This document shows, piece after piece, positions 1-8,490 of a stretch of DNA of 20,824 nt. Made by a program: the position numbers and the translations under genes. The notes below the pieces were generated by a model that made no database searches, was not told the DNA's origin, and was given only the letters and a program-made list of their open reading frames with translations. Each line of letters opens with the position of its first letter. The first letter of the stretch is position 1. The DNA is from a virus: IMG/VR virus record IMGVR_UViG_3300042464_000242, positions 1 to 20,824 of that record; one strand, 5' to 3'.

Positions 1-2
1 TG

Positions 3-2324
3 GATCCAGCAATCAAAGCGCAAGTAACTTACGCATTGGTAATGGAACAAACAAAGATGGCGCAGGGCGATTTTGCGAGAACGCAAGAAGGCACAGCAAA
101 CACAATGAGAGAACTCACCGCTAAATTTGATGAGGCAAAAGTAGCAATCGGTGAAGCGCTAATGCCAGCGTTCAGAGCGATTCTCACTATCTTAAAAATA
201 CTAATTCCTGTACTCACAGCAATAGGCAAGTTCTTCAAAGAAAATTCAGACGCATTAAAAATGCTCGCCATCATTGTAGGAACAGCGGCTGCCGCCTTCT
301 ACGCTTACAGAGCAGCGTTAGTCGTAGTCAACGTCACTCAACAATTATTTATCGTGGTACAGACGCTTATGCGAGGTGCAACCCTTGCTTCGATTGCTTC
401 AACCAACGGTTTAGCAGCTTCAATGCTCAAACTTAACGCTGTCATGCGCGCAAACCCGATTGGCCTAATCGTGACGGCGATTGCATTAGTAGCAGCAGGG
501 TTCGTAATGGCTTGGAAGAAATCCGAGACATTCAGAGAAGTTGTAATCAAGGGCGTTCAAATCATTCTTAATTGGTGGGCACTCCTTATCGAAGGCGTAG
601 GCAAACTCATTGGTCTGTTTGCTAAATTACCCGGACAGGGTTGGGCTAAGGGAATTGCGCAAGGCGCGCAAGACGCAGCAGACAAAATCAGAATTACAAG
701 TAAAAACCTTTCTGACTTAAAATCAAATTTCAAGGGCATGGGCAACGTATCCATGACTACTGGAACTGCCGGCGTCAGCGGTGGCGGTACAACAGTTACT
801 TCCAGCACCGTAAACTCAGGAGCATTAAAAGCAGCAGAAGATGCTGCGAAAAAACAACTAAAGATTCAAGAGAAGGCTGCAAAAGACCTTAAAGATTTAC
901 GAGAAAAATTAGCCGAGATACAAAAGAATTTCGAAGAAGATGTATCTGAGGCGCATAAGCGTGAATTAAAATCTCGACTCGAAGCGCAAAAGCAATTTAA
1001 CAACAGACTAAAAGACCTTAACGAAGGCTACGCCGAGCAACAAATAGAGATTGAGGAAAACCACAGCAAGCGTCTAGTAGAGATTGACAGCGATTACGCA
1101 GACTCAGTTCTTGAAATCAAAGCAAACTTTGCTGAGAAAATGCGGCAAATCGTTCAAGACAATGACACCGCAATAGAAGACATCACCGCAAACCATTTCC
1201 AAAAGATTTCAGACATACAAGCTTCATACGCGGAGAAGTTAGAGGCCATTGTCCAAAAGTCTATTTCCCGACTTACTGACGCATTTGCGAACGCAACAAA
1301 AACAGATGTAGGCAAACTATTCAGCGACCTAGAAAAATCAGGCGACACATCAGGCGAAGCGTTGGTCGCCAAGATGAAGGAACACCTAACATCAATTAAG
1401 AAGTTAGCAGAAAACGCTTCGGCATTAGCAGGAGCAGGGTTCTCTCAGACTTTCATTGAACAAGTCATGGCAATGGGTCCTGACGCCGGCAATAAAATGG
1501 CGGAAGCATTACTCAAAGGTTCTCCAGCGACAAACCAAGAAATGCAAGACCTGTTTGGCGAGTTAGAAAATGTATCTAACAATGGCGTAACCGACCTAGC
1601 AAAGAGCATGAGCGCCGGAGGCAAACTAGCCACGCAAGCACTCATGCAAGAATACGCAAAGACACAAAGAGATTTGGGCGAAGCCTTAGCAAAACAAAAC
1701 AACTTGTACCAAATGGCATTAGCAGACCAAGCGAAAAAATTCAAAGAAGCATTAGAAAAAACAAATGCCGAGTTAGCAAAGGCGCTCGAAGAAGCAGACA
1801 AGAAGTTGAAGGAACAGACTGCCGCACAAAACGAAGCTTATACAAAGACATTGGGTGACGCTCAAAAGAGTTACGACGAGGCTGTCGCTAACGCTGCTAG
1901 AACAAGAGACGAAGCATTTGCTAACGCTCAGGAACAACTTGTCGAGGACATAGCGCGGTCGGAAAAAACAATGCTCGACGCACTTACAAGATTAAGAAAA
2001 GCGTTCGAAGATAAATTAGCACCTGTCAAAGCAGTCGTTAGCGGAATTGGTGCTGAAATTGCAGGACTCGGCGGCGCGATTGAAGCGTTGCTCGCGCGTC
2101 TCGCGTCTGCGCAAAATGCGTACAACAAGAAGGCTGCGGATAACGCGCAGGGTATCTTGGGTGGTGGCACAAAGCCGCCTGCCAGTTCCCCGGACGACGC
2201 GCGAAATGGCAATACAAACAATCTAAACTTGAACATCAATGCCAACACCGACGCAAGCCCTGAAAGCATTGCTAACTCAGCGCTCAACGCGATACGATTC
2301 GGCTTACCGTTGGGACTTCTATAA
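3..2324 (+). CDS. Tape measure protein, C-terminal part (5' end outside window)
   Basis: The reading frame is open to the left edge, so the N-terminus is missing; a TTG at 36 is unlikely to be the true start. Tape measure proteins set siphovirus tail length and are extruded on DNA ejection. Counting from TTG 36, hydrophobic segments lie near residues 45-65, 75-100 and 140-160, the usual membrane-active part. Two long charged coiled-coil regions follow (about 270-420 and 555-690), rich in Glu, Lys, Ala and Gln, and a short Asn-rich tail. The sequence just after the edge (AQGDFARTQEG) matches a motif common in phage tail tape measure proteins. The stop overlaps the next start (taATG), where a distal tail protein is expected. 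Confidence 0.9.
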   Translation, partial: DPAIKAQVTYALVMEQTKMAQGDFARTQEGTANTMRELTAKFDEAKVAIGEALMPAFRAILTILKILIPVLTAIGKFFKENSDALKMLAIIVGTAAAAFYAYRAALVVVNVTQQLFIVVQTLMRGATLASIASTNGLAASMLKLNAVMRANPIGLIVTAIALVAAGFVMAWKKSETFREVVIKGVQIILNWWALLIEGVGKLIGLFAKLPGQGWAKGIAQGAQDAADKIRITSKNLSDLKSNFKGMGNVSMTTGTAGVSGGGTTVTSSTVNSGALKAAEDAAKKQLKIQEKAAKDLKDLREKLAEIQKNFEEDVSEAHKRELKSRLEAQKQFNNRLKDLNEGYAEQQIEIEENHSKRLVEIDSDYADSVLEIKANFAEKMRQIVQDNDTAIEDITANHFQKISDIQASYAEKLEAIVQKSISRLTDAFANATKTDVGKLFSDLEKSGDTSGEALVAKMKEHLTSIKKLAENASALAGAGFSQTFIEQVMAMGPDAGNKMAEALLKGSPATNQEMQDLFGELENVSNNGVTDLAKSMSAGGKLATQALMQEYAKTQRDLGEALAKQNNLYQMALADQAKKFKEALEKTNAELAKALEEADKKLKEQTAAQNEAYTKTLGDAQKSYDEAVANAARTRDEAFANAQEQLVEDIARSEKTMLDALTRLRKAFEDKLAPVKAVVSGIGAEIAGLGGAIEALLARLASAQNAYNKKAADNAQGILGGGTKPPASSPDDARNGNTNNLNLNINANTDASPESIANSALNAIRFGLPLGLL

Positions 2325-3187
2325 TGACTGTAACGACATTAAACAATTACTCATTCGCCTTCAATGATTTCGTCTTCGGCGGCGCAGCTTCTCCCTATCA
2401 GATTACAGGCGTAGACGGATTAGAGATGCTGCCGGACTTACGTGTCCAAGACACAGACCGTGGATACCTCGACGGCATGTTCTCGGGCAGAGATTTCCTA
2501 GCAGGGCGATACATCACAATCCAAATGTTGATTACAGGAGACGGAACAAACAGCGCGCAGACGAATTACAACTTGTTACAGGCCGCACTCCTACCGCAGC
2601 AATCCGGAACAACACCGCTGCAATTTCAACTTTCAGCGGCAGGCACTTTACAGCGCGTAAATGCACGCGTACGCAAGAGCCGGACATTGATTGACCCGGA
2701 TTACACATACGGCTTAATTAGGGCGCAGTACGAATTCTTTTGCCCTGACCCGAACTACTACGACGACACGCTGCAATCGGCTCTAATGACCCCTACGGAC
2801 GCTCTAGGACGTACTTACAACCGAGTGTATGACTTAACTTTCGGTGGCGGTTCTCAGACCGGAACAGCAAGCATTGTAAACAGCGGTTGGGCAACAACTT
2901 ATCCAACAATCACGGTAGATGGTCCAGTTACCAACCTTGTTTTAGGCAACTTAACCACAAACGATTTCCTCTACTTCTCAACAACAATGGGAGCAGCCGA
3001 TGTATTAGTTGTGGACTTGTACGCGAGGACAATTACACTCAACGGAAACCCGGCGCGAAACTTGTTAAAAGGCGGGTCTGCTTGGTTCGCAGCGGAACCG
3101 GGACTCAATTCATTCTACTTTACGGGACAAGCGGTGGTGTCAGGCACTACAATGGCAACAGTCACTTGGCGTAATGCGTACATTTAA
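2324..3187 (+). CDS. Distal tail (Dit)-like phage tail protein
   Basis: This 287-residue protein directly follows the tape measure gene, the standard place for the siphovirus distal tail protein that joins tail tube to tail tip. The N-terminal half resembles phage tail family proteins with a beta-rich Dit fold (a GxDGLE segment near residue 30 and an RGY.DG segment near 45). The C-terminus has the typical galectin-like ending: a D-LYARTITLNG strand, then GSAWFAAEPGLNSF and a final short strand. Translation probably depends on coupling, because the start overlaps the upstream stop and no strong Shine-Dalgarno is visible. Assignment rests on synteny and motif recognition. Confidence 0.75.
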   Translation: MTVTTLNNYSFAFNDFVFGGAASPYQITGVDGLEMLPDLRVQDTDRGYLDGMFSGRDFLAGRYITIQMLITGDGTNSAQTNYNLLQAALLPQQSGTTPLQFQLSAAGTLQRVNARVRKSRTLIDPDYTYGLIRAQYEFFCPDPNYYDDTLQSALMTPTDALGRTYNRVYDLTFGGGSQTGTASIVNSGWATTYPTITVDGPVTNLVLGNLTTNDFLYFSTTMGAADVLVVDLYARTITLNGNPARNLLKGGSAWFAAEPGLNSFYFTGQAVVSGTTMATVTWRNAYI

Positions 3188-3196
3188 GGAGAACAA

Positions 3197-3889
3197 ATGA
3201 CATTAAGAACCCCGCCGAGTTGGCAACAGCAGTCCTCTCACCCGGCCGAAAATGACCGATTAACAACACAGGCATTATGGTCATCAACAGGCGTAGCCCG
3301 GGCAGGCGACCTCAAAGTCACACAAAGTCCAACACCGGGAATGAGCGCAGTAGTAGCAGCAGGCTGGGGTATTATCCTCGGCGACTACCAAGCAAACATG
3401 GGTACTTACGTCGCTTACAATGACGCAGATTTAACAGTAACTCTCACAGGCGCAAACCCTACAAACCCGCGAATTGACCGCGTGGTCATGACAATTAACG
3501 ACGCTTACTACTCAGGCTCAACAAACGATGTAACCATAGGAGTCATAGCAGGAACCGCCGCAGCTTCACCGGTCGCGCCGGCAACCCCTGTAAACAGCAT
3601 TTCTTTGGCGACCATAGCGGTAGCGGCAGCAGCAACTACTATCGTCAACGCGAACATCACAGATACGCGAGTCAGAGCAGAGCGCGACGAGGTTGTAGTT
3701 TCGACCAGCGCAACAACAGGCGTACCTCTAACAATCCAAAATGTGGCGGCTCAGACAGCAAACACCTTAGAAATCAAAAACTCATCAGGTACAGTTGTCG
3801 GTTGGATAGACTCATCAGGCACTCCACAGGGTACACTTGCAGGTGGGTCAGCAGGCGGGTTCAATCCATTCTTTTTGATAGGAGCATAA
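3197..3889 (+). CDS. Putative minor tail / tail tip protein
   Basis: A 230-residue protein with a good ribosome-binding site (AAGGAG at 3186-3191). Residues 1-60 (PPSWQQQ, HPAENDRL, AGDLKV) and the following beta-rich stretch are of a type found in tail tip regions of many actinobacterial and marine phages. Residues 95-160 are rich in Ala, Thr and Val with a PRIDRVVM segment. The C-terminal part carries NTLEIKNSSGTVVGWIDSSG, a short strand-turn-strand motif frequent in phage fibre and adhesin proteins just before a glycine-rich tail. A receptor-contacting or structural role is inferred from position between Dit and the glycine-rich adhesin; no catalytic motif is seen. Confidence 0.6.
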   Translation: MTLRTPPSWQQQSSHPAENDRLTTQALWSSTGVARAGDLKVTQSPTPGMSAVVAAGWGIILGDYQANMGTYVAYNDADLTVTLTGANPTNPRIDRVVMTINDAYYSGSTNDVTIGVIAGTAAASPVAPATPVNSISLATIAVAAAATTIVNANITDTRVRAERDEVVVSTSATTGVPLTIQNVAAQTANTLEIKNSSGTVVGWIDSSGTPQGTLAGGSAGGFNPFFLIGA

Positions 3890-3892
3890 GAA

Positions 3893-4705
3893 GTGCCAAC
3901 AACATACAAAATACAGGCGCAGTTTCCTGCTACGACAAAGGTAACTAGCAACAAAAACATTTCAAACAAGGCACTTACTTCCAACCTTGCCACGCTTACT
4001 ACAAACGCGGTTCACGGTATCACTCAGGTAGGAACAATCGTAGTAGTGCAGGGTGTGGATAGCACATTTGACGGCACTTACGTTATTCACTCAATTCCAA
4101 CAACAACAACATTTACTTATGTTAAGACAAACGCAAATGTGTCAAGCGCAGCAGTATCACCTGTCGGTAGCGCAACATTCCTACCAGTCACGGCAGGATT
4201 TACAGTTTCAAATAAAGTTGTTCAAAACTATGTAGCAACACTTACTTCATCATCTGCTCACGGATTAAGCGTTGGCGATTATGTAGCGGTAACTATTGGC
4301 GACGCAAACATTGACACGCAACAGGCGCAGGTAATCAACACACCTTCTGCCACTTTGTTCTCATTTGTCGTTACGACTCAAACCGTAGCAAACGCAGCAG
4401 TATCTCAGGGCGCATGGTGCGAGACAACATTCCAATCCTCATACACCGTTCCTGCTTCAACGCAGGGTGTGTCTTCAACAATTTATGTAACAAACACTTC
4501 AACACGAACTCAGTATTACAGATTGTCAGCGCAACTAGGCGGAGCAGCATTAGCCAATCAATGGATTGCTTACGACGCACCTATCGCTACAAATTCAACT
4601 GTCGCGCTAACAACCGGACTCGCACTAAACGCAGCAGAAGTAGTCACGATGCAAGCTTCATCAAACCAAGTTATCTTCACCATTGACGGAAGCGAGACAA
4701 CATAA
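3893..4705 (+). CDS. Putative tail structural protein with duplicated beta domain
   Basis: A 270-residue protein starting at GTG, chosen because AGGAG at 3880-3884 sits 8 bases upstream and the start follows the previous stop by 3 bases. It contains two tandem copies of a roughly 66-residue Thr/Val-rich domain, residues 27-92 and 109-174, in register with a constant offset of 82 residues. Shared positions include ATLT, HG, G..V.V, PT/PS followed by FTYV/FSFV, and VS.G. Such repeats are known from phage tail fibre and decoration proteins and are probably all-beta. The C-terminal 90 residues are also Ser/Thr/Ala-rich. It ends with a taATG overlap into the glycine-rich gene. Confidence 0.55.
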   Translation: MPTTYKIQAQFPATTKVTSNKNISNKALTSNLATLTTNAVHGITQVGTIVVVQGVDSTFDGTYVIHSIPTTTTFTYVKTNANVSSAAVSPVGSATFLPVTAGFTVSNKVVQNYVATLTSSSAHGLSVGDYVAVTIGDANIDTQQAQVINTPSATLFSFVVTTQTVANAAVSQGAWCETTFQSSYTVPASTQGVSSTIYVTNTSTRTQYYRLSAQLGGAALANQWIAYDAPIATNSTVALTTGLALNAAEVVTMQASSNQVIFTIDGSETT

Positions 4706-5514
4706 TGGCAGTAACCGTAATCCCTGCACCATCAGGGCTAAGACAATTCACGCAAGAGTTTTTGGCAACAGGAACTTGGGTTGCGCCTAGCACTATTACT
4801 TCTGTATCTGTATTTCTTGTCGCTGGCGGTGGCGGTGGCGGGGGGTGTAGTTCCCTTGTTTCGGCAGGTGGCGGTGGCGGTGGCGGAGTTATCAAAACAG
4901 ATGTCACAGTAACAGCAGGAACAACTTATACATTCACCATTGGTGCTGCTGGTACAGCAGGAACTACTGGTGGAACAAACGGCGGTAATGGCGGAAATAC
5001 CACTATGACAGGAACAGGATTTACAACACTTACTGCCGAAGGTGGCGGTGGTGGTCAAGGTAGCAGCAGCGGAACAATTTTGGCTGGTGGTTGCGGTGGC
5101 GGTGCTCATAATGGTTCTACAAATGCAGGTGGTTGTGGCGGTGGCGCAGGTGGAGCAGCAACGCCTGTAAGTGTTTATGTCGCGGCAACGCAATTAGCAT
5201 CTTCAGTTGTTGAAGGCGGAAGAGCAACGCAAGGCGGCGCTGGTGCTTCGGTTCCAAGTTTTTCATCTGGTCAAAGTATCCAATCAAATTACGGTGGTAT
5301 AGGTATAGACGGATACGGCGGTGGCGGGGGTGGCGGTCGAAATTCAGGTGGAAGTGGAGTTGGACGCGGCAGTTCAGGTGGCGGTGACGGCGGTACTACC
5401 GCAGCAGGTTCAGCAGGTACAACAAACAAAGGCGGTGGGGGCGGTGGCGCTGGTGGAGGATTTAACGGCGGTGCTGGCGGTTCAGGCTACGCAAGAATTA
5501 CTTACTGGGCATAA
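4705..5514 (+). CDS. Glycine-rich putative tail adhesin / receptor-binding protein
   Basis: A 269-residue protein. The N-terminal 40 residues contain FTQEFLATGTWVAPSTITSV, typical of the module preceding glycine-rich domains in phage tail proteins. The rest is dominated by runs of 5-7 glycines separated by short Ser/Thr/Asn/Ala segments, ending in GGSGYARITYWA. This pattern is shared with glycine-rich phage adhesins; polyglycine helix bundles that recognise the host surface are known from T-even gp38 adhesins, and that comparison is by analogy only. The GGTGGCGGTGGCGG DNA repeats make the gene prone to slippage or recombination. The large opposite-strand frame is an artefact of this composition. 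Confidence 0.7.
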   Translation: MAVTVIPAPSGLRQFTQEFLATGTWVAPSTITSVSVFLVAGGGGGGGCSSLVSAGGGGGGGVIKTDVTVTAGTTYTFTIGAAGTAGTTGGTNGGNGGNTTMTGTGFTTLTAEGGGGGQGSSSGTILAGGCGGGAHNGSTNAGGCGGGAGGAATPVSVYVAATQLASSVVEGGRATQGGAGASVPSFSSGQSIQSNYGGIGIDGYGGGGGGGRNSGGSGVGRGSSGGGDGGTTAAGSAGTTNKGGGGGGAGGGFNGGAGGSGYARITYWA

Positions 5515-5524
5515 GGGGAAATAA

Positions 5525-5755
5525 ATGGCTGAATTAGGTTACGCATTTATTAAAAACGGAATTGTAGAAGAAGTCGCTGTCTTTGCTGAGCAAAATGACG
5601 CACTTGCCAATACGGTTGCACAAAACTTGGGCTACGACGAATTTGTTTGGGTAGGCGCAGACTTTCCAACAATGTATTCAACTTGGGACGGTGAAAAATT
5701 TACTCCACCTGTACCTGTATTTGAGCCTGAACTCGCACCTACGCCTACTAAGTAA
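5525..5755 (+). CDS. Small conserved-type phage protein in tail module
   Basis: A 76-residue protein with a strong ribosome-binding site (AAGGGGA at 5513-5519). It begins AELGYAFIKNGIVEEVAVF, then an NTVAQNLGYDEFVWV segment and a Pro-rich C-terminus. Small acidic proteins of this look follow adhesin genes in many phages, where some act as fibre chaperones or attached subunits. No specific family could be named. The location between adhesin and baseplate genes suggests a virion or tail assembly role. Confidence 0.55.
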   Translation: MAELGYAFIKNGIVEEVAVFAEQNDALANTVAQNLGYDEFVWVGADFPTMYSTWDGEKFTPPVPVFEPELAPTPTK

Positions 5756-5766
5756 GCGGTTGCCTC

Positions 5767-6903
5767 ATGGCTACATACCGATACCTGTTTGCTGATTTAC
5801 TCACAAACACCATACTAGGCGAATTGCCTTTAACAAATGTCAATTTCACGCAGCAGTTAAACGCCTCGGGAACATTTACTGGCAGCTTATTGCTATCAGG
5901 TGTAGACGCAGCAACTTACAATGTAGACGCCGCAACAATCCCGGCGCGAACCGCTGTGTATGTAGACAGAGACGGCACATTAATTTGGGGCGGTATTTTG
6001 TGGGGACGCGATTACGACTCAAAGAGTCAGACATTAAAATTACAAGCAAGAGAATTTGAGTCATACTTTGAACGACGCAGAATAACAACAACAACAGTAT
6101 TTAACGCAGTAGACCAATTAACCGCAGTACAAACTCTAATTACAAACGCGCAAGCAGCTTCGGCAGGCAACATCGGAGTTCAACTAGGCGGCGAGACTTC
6201 CGGCATAAACATCACACGAACATTTTACGGTTACGAGCGCAAGACTGTTTACAGCGCAATCCAAGATTTATCTAAAGCGTTAGACGGATTTGATTTCAGA
6301 ATTTATGTCTACTACGACAGCAACGGCAACCCGGCAAAACTATTAAAACTAGGCTATCCAAGATTAGGCGAAACCTATACAACAACATCATTAACAATTC
6401 CTGTCTTCCAATTACCCGGAAACATTGTCGAATACACTTATCCCGAAGACGGTTCAATCGCAGCAAACACCGTGTACGCATTAGGCGCTGGTTCTAATGA
6501 AGGCAAGCTTATTGAGACAGCGGTAGACGGACAAAAACTAATTGACGGTTGGCCATTGTTGGAAGAAGCACCTAACTATTCAGACATTTCAGACGCAACT
6601 TTGTTGGAGCAGTTAGCGCAAGGTCAAGTAGCAGTTATTTCTTACCCACCGACAACAATCAAACTCAGTCAGACACCTACCATGGATCCAATTTTAGGTT
6701 CGTACGAAATCGGAGACGACGCAAGATTTATTGCATTAGATGACCGCTTCCCAAGTGGCATAGACGCAATTTACAGAGTCGTGGCTCTAAACGTAACAGC
6801 AGGCGAAAACAACAATCCTGAATTAGTAACTGCTACCCTAACATTTGTAACTAACAGCACAGCAGGCGAGGGAACATCATCAATCGCTATTAGCGGGTAC
6901 TAA
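5767..6903 (+). CDS. Minor tail / baseplate hub-like protein
   Basis: A 378-residue protein whose N-terminus (YRYLFADLLTNTILGELPLTNVNFTQQLNASGTF and onward) and GTLIWGGILWGRDYDS segment match the fold of siphovirus minor tail proteins in actinobacteriophages, related to the hub/tail-associated proteins that plug the tail tip. The middle (LKLQAREFESYFERR, then a Phe/Tyr-rich region) and a C-terminal VVALNVTAGENNNPELV segment fit the same family. Gene order (tape measure, Dit, adhesins, this protein) agrees. There is no obvious peptidase motif. The 11-base gap upstream has no strong Shine-Dalgarno. Confidence 0.7.
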   Translation: MATYRYLFADLLTNTILGELPLTNVNFTQQLNASGTFTGSLLLSGVDAATYNVDAATIPARTAVYVDRDGTLIWGGILWGRDYDSKSQTLKLQAREFESYFERRRITTTTVFNAVDQLTAVQTLITNAQAASAGNIGVQLGGETSGINITRTFYGYERKTVYSAIQDLSKALDGFDFRIYVYYDSNGNPAKLLKLGYPRLGETYTTTSLTIPVFQLPGNIVEYTYPEDGSIAANTVYALGAGSNEGKLIETAVDGQKLIDGWPLLEEAPNYSDISDATLLEQLAQGQVAVISYPPTTIKLSQTPTMDPILGSYEIGDDARFIALDDRFPSGIDAIYRVVALNVTAGENNNPELVTATLTFVTNSTAGEGTSSIAISGY

Positions 6904-6912
6904 GGAAGAAAA

Positions 6913-7128
6913 ATGCCATACATCAATTATCCGCCGGCGCTTAAAGACATCATTGACGATTTACAAAACAGATTACGCAAACTTGAAACAGGCACGCGCT
7001 TCACCTTTCCTGCTGTAACATCAGACCCTAGCAATCCACGAATTGGCGACGCATGGTTGAATACAACAACCAATCAAGCCAAAATTGTGGACAGCGCAGG
7101 AACCGTACGAATACTGACTTGGACATAA
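6913..7128 (+). CDS. Small virion-associated hypothetical protein
   Basis: A 71-residue protein with a clear ribosome-binding site (AAGGAAG at 6902-6908). The first 25 residues (PPALKDIIDDLQNRLRKLE) form a likely coiled coil. The rest (DPSNPRIGDAWLNTTTNQAKIVDSAGTVR) looks like the short beta segment seen in fibre and baseplate proteins where a trimer anchor is followed by a repeat. It may be a small tail tip subunit; function is not established. Confidence 0.55.
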   Translation: MPYINYPPALKDIIDDLQNRLRKLETGTRFTFPAVTSDPSNPRIGDAWLNTTTNQAKIVDSAGTVRILTWT

Positions 7129-7129
7129 A

Positions 7130-7348
7130 ATGACTGTTGAACAATGGGTAGGACTGTCAGTAGGCGTATCAACGCTAATCGGCGCAGCAGCAATGGGTGT
7201 AAGACACTTGGTTAAATACTACCTAGCAGAATTAAAACCCAATTCAGGTTCCAGCATGAGAGACGAACAGACGCGTCAAGGCGAGTCAATCAAACGCTTA
7301 GAGGACAGAGTCGATGAAATTTATCGCCTACTTCTTAATCGCGCTTAG
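7130..7348 (+). CDS. Small membrane protein with C-terminal coiled coil (lysis-associated candidate)
   Basis: A 72-residue protein. Residues 6-25 form one hydrophobic helix (WVGLSVGVSTLIGAAAMGV) followed by basic residues, then an acidic/basic heptad-like helix (about 45-72, IKRLEDRVDEIYRLL). This plan is seen in small phage membrane proteins near lysis genes. It begins one base after the previous stop without a visible Shine-Dalgarno, so coupling is likely. Its last 35 bases overlap the lipoprotein gene in another frame. It may be a holin accessory or antiholin; the call is positional. Confidence 0.55.
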   Translation: MTVEQWVGLSVGVSTLIGAAAMGVRHLVKYYLAELKPNSGSSMRDEQTRQGESIKRLEDRVDEIYRLLLNRA

Positions 7349-7499
7349 CCTCAGCGGGTGTGGGTATCAGGGATACACGCGCTACCCTTGCCAAGAATTT
7401 GAGAATTGGGCAAAGGCAGAATGTAATCCACCGCAATGTGAAGCAATCGGACAATGTACAAAGGATTTATTACCAGATGTGGAGACGCAAAATGGCTAG
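7314..7499 (+). CDS. Small lipoprotein
   Basis: A 61-residue protein with a textbook lipoprotein signal: MKF, a hydrophobic stretch, then the lipobox LSGC with Cys16 as the predicted lipidated residue. The mature part is short and has four further cysteines (YPCQEFENWAKAEC, PPQCEAIGQC). It overlaps the upstream membrane gene by 35 bases and the downstream holin-like gene by 8. A GAGG at 7301-7304 lies 9 bases before the start. Small phage lipoproteins act as spanin partners in Gram-negative hosts, or in superinfection exclusion; which applies in an actinobacterial phage is unknown. Confidence 0.65.
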   Translation: MKFIAYFLIALSLSGCGYQGYTRYPCQEFENWAKAECNPPQCEAIGQCTKDLLPDVETQNG

Positions 7500-7785
7500 A
7501 CGTAAATTTACCCCGGAAGAATTACACGCACGCCTAATCGTAACAATAGGAATTCTTTTGGCCGTAGTCTTCGCAGGTTCAGTCTTCGCCATGCTGTACG
7601 CATTAGTGTTCGTAACGCAGCCAATGGCGCAAGCACCTAACGACGCAGCGTTCATTGACCTCGTATCTACCTTGTGCGTATTTCTTACTGGTACGCTCTC
7701 GGGCATACTTTCGGCAAACGGATTAAAGTCCAAGCCTAAAAACAAAGAAGAAGGGGAAACAAATGAGCCTCAGCAAAGTGCTTGA
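7492..7785 (+). CDS. Two-helix membrane protein, holin candidate
   Basis: The ATG at 7492 (MARRKFTPEELHARL) is preferred over an upstream in-frame GTG at 7360, because GGAG at 7481-7484 sits 7 bases before it and the upstream segment runs inside the lipoprotein gene. The 97-residue product has two hydrophobic helices, about residues 15-41 and 55-78, separated by an AQAPNDAAF loop, then a charged Lys/Glu tail. This matches a common family of small membrane proteins in marine and freshwater phages. The position before a CHAP endolysin supports a holin role. Its 3' end overlaps the endolysin start by 23 bases. Confidence 0.6.
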   Translation: MARRKFTPEELHARLIVTIGILLAVVFAGSVFAMLYALVFVTQPMAQAPNDAAFIDLVSTLCVFLTGTLSGILSANGLKSKPKNKEEGETNEPQQSA

Positions 7786-8236
7786 ATTGTGCAAGGCAAC
7801 AGTTGGCTACACAGAAAACACAAATAACGACACGACATTCGGCAAGTGGTTCGGCCTCAACAATCAACCTTGGTGCGCGATGAGCGCTTCAAAAATGTAC
7901 TTCGACGCTGGCATTATTGAGTCTGTGGCAAACACGAAAAAAGGATTTGCCTCATGTGACGCTTGGTTGAAGTATCTAGCGAAAAACAATCAGTTGGTAC
8001 CGGTCGGACAAGCGCAGCCGGGAGACCTAGTCTTCTACCAGTTCGACGAAGACGCGCAGCCTGACCATGTAGGAATTGTCCAGTTCAACAACAAAACATT
8101 TAAGACGATTAACGCCTACGAAGGCAATACATCAGGCAACGCAAAAGGCAGCCAATCCAACGGCGATGGGTTCTACTTGAAGAAGCGTGGCTACGGTACG
8201 ATTATGGCAATCGCAAGACCAAAAGGAGTAGCATGA
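7763..8236 (+). CDS. CHAP-domain endolysin (peptidoglycan amidase/endopeptidase)
   Basis: A 157-residue enzyme made of a single CHAP (NlpC/P60-like) domain. The putative catalytic cysteine is Cys38 in QPWCAMSASKMYFDAG, the histidine His102 in PDHVGIV, and the third polar residue Glu120 in NAYEGN, with the PGDLVFYQF strand between them (85-94), all in the usual order and spacing. It should cleave peptidoglycan cross-links or the amide bond for host lysis. No signal peptide and no separate cell-wall binding domain are seen, so export would need a holin, consistent with the small membrane proteins on both sides. AAGGGGA precedes the start. Confidence 0.88.
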   Translation: MSLSKVLELCKATVGYTENTNNDTTFGKWFGLNNQPWCAMSASKMYFDAGIIESVANTKKGFASCDAWLKYLAKNNQLVPVGQAQPGDLVFYQFDEDAQPDHVGIVQFNNKTFKTINAYEGNTSGNAKGSQSNGDGFYLKKRGYGTIMAIARPKGVA

Positions 8237-8490
8237 ATAAAACATTAAAAGCAGCATTGGCCTCATACGGCCGCGCAGCGCTAGTAGCAGTTGTAGTAGC
8301 AATTTCAATGGGCAAGACAGAGCCGCGTGACCTACTAACAGCAGCAGTAATCGCAGTAGCCGCACCGTTGCTACGAGCAATCAATCCTAACGACACAGCA
8401 TTTGGCGTAGTAGCCAATAAAGCAGCAGCAGAGATTGAGAAGCTTCTAAAAGCAGACGCAAAGAAGGCAGCAAAGAAGTCCGCAAAATAA
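8233..8490 (+). CDS. Small membrane protein, holin candidate with Lys-rich tail
   Basis: An 85-residue protein with two hydrophobic segments (about 9-24 and 34-48) and a strongly basic C-terminus (LLKADAKKAAKKSAK). This arrangement is classic for class II holins. It starts inside the endolysin stop (ATGA overlap) and has AAGGAG at 8223-8228. Together with the gene at 7492 it gives two candidate holins flanking the endolysin. It is the last gene before the hairpin at 8512-8545, so it closes the late operon. Confidence 0.65.
   Translation: MNKTLKAALASYGRAALVAVVVAISMGKTEPRDLLTAAVIAVAAPLLRAINPNDTAFGVVANKAAAEIEKLLKADAKKAAKKSAK

Noticed and set aside
1445-2287. Two minus-strand frames of about 118 codons opposite the tape measure gene
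   Set aside because: They lie opposite a clear coiled-coil gene in an all-plus tail operon, without start signals.
4738-5193. 151-codon cysteine-rich frame on the minus strand
   Set aside because: It is the complement of GGT/GGC repeats in the glycine-rich adhesin gene; no ribosome-binding site and no protein-like composition.
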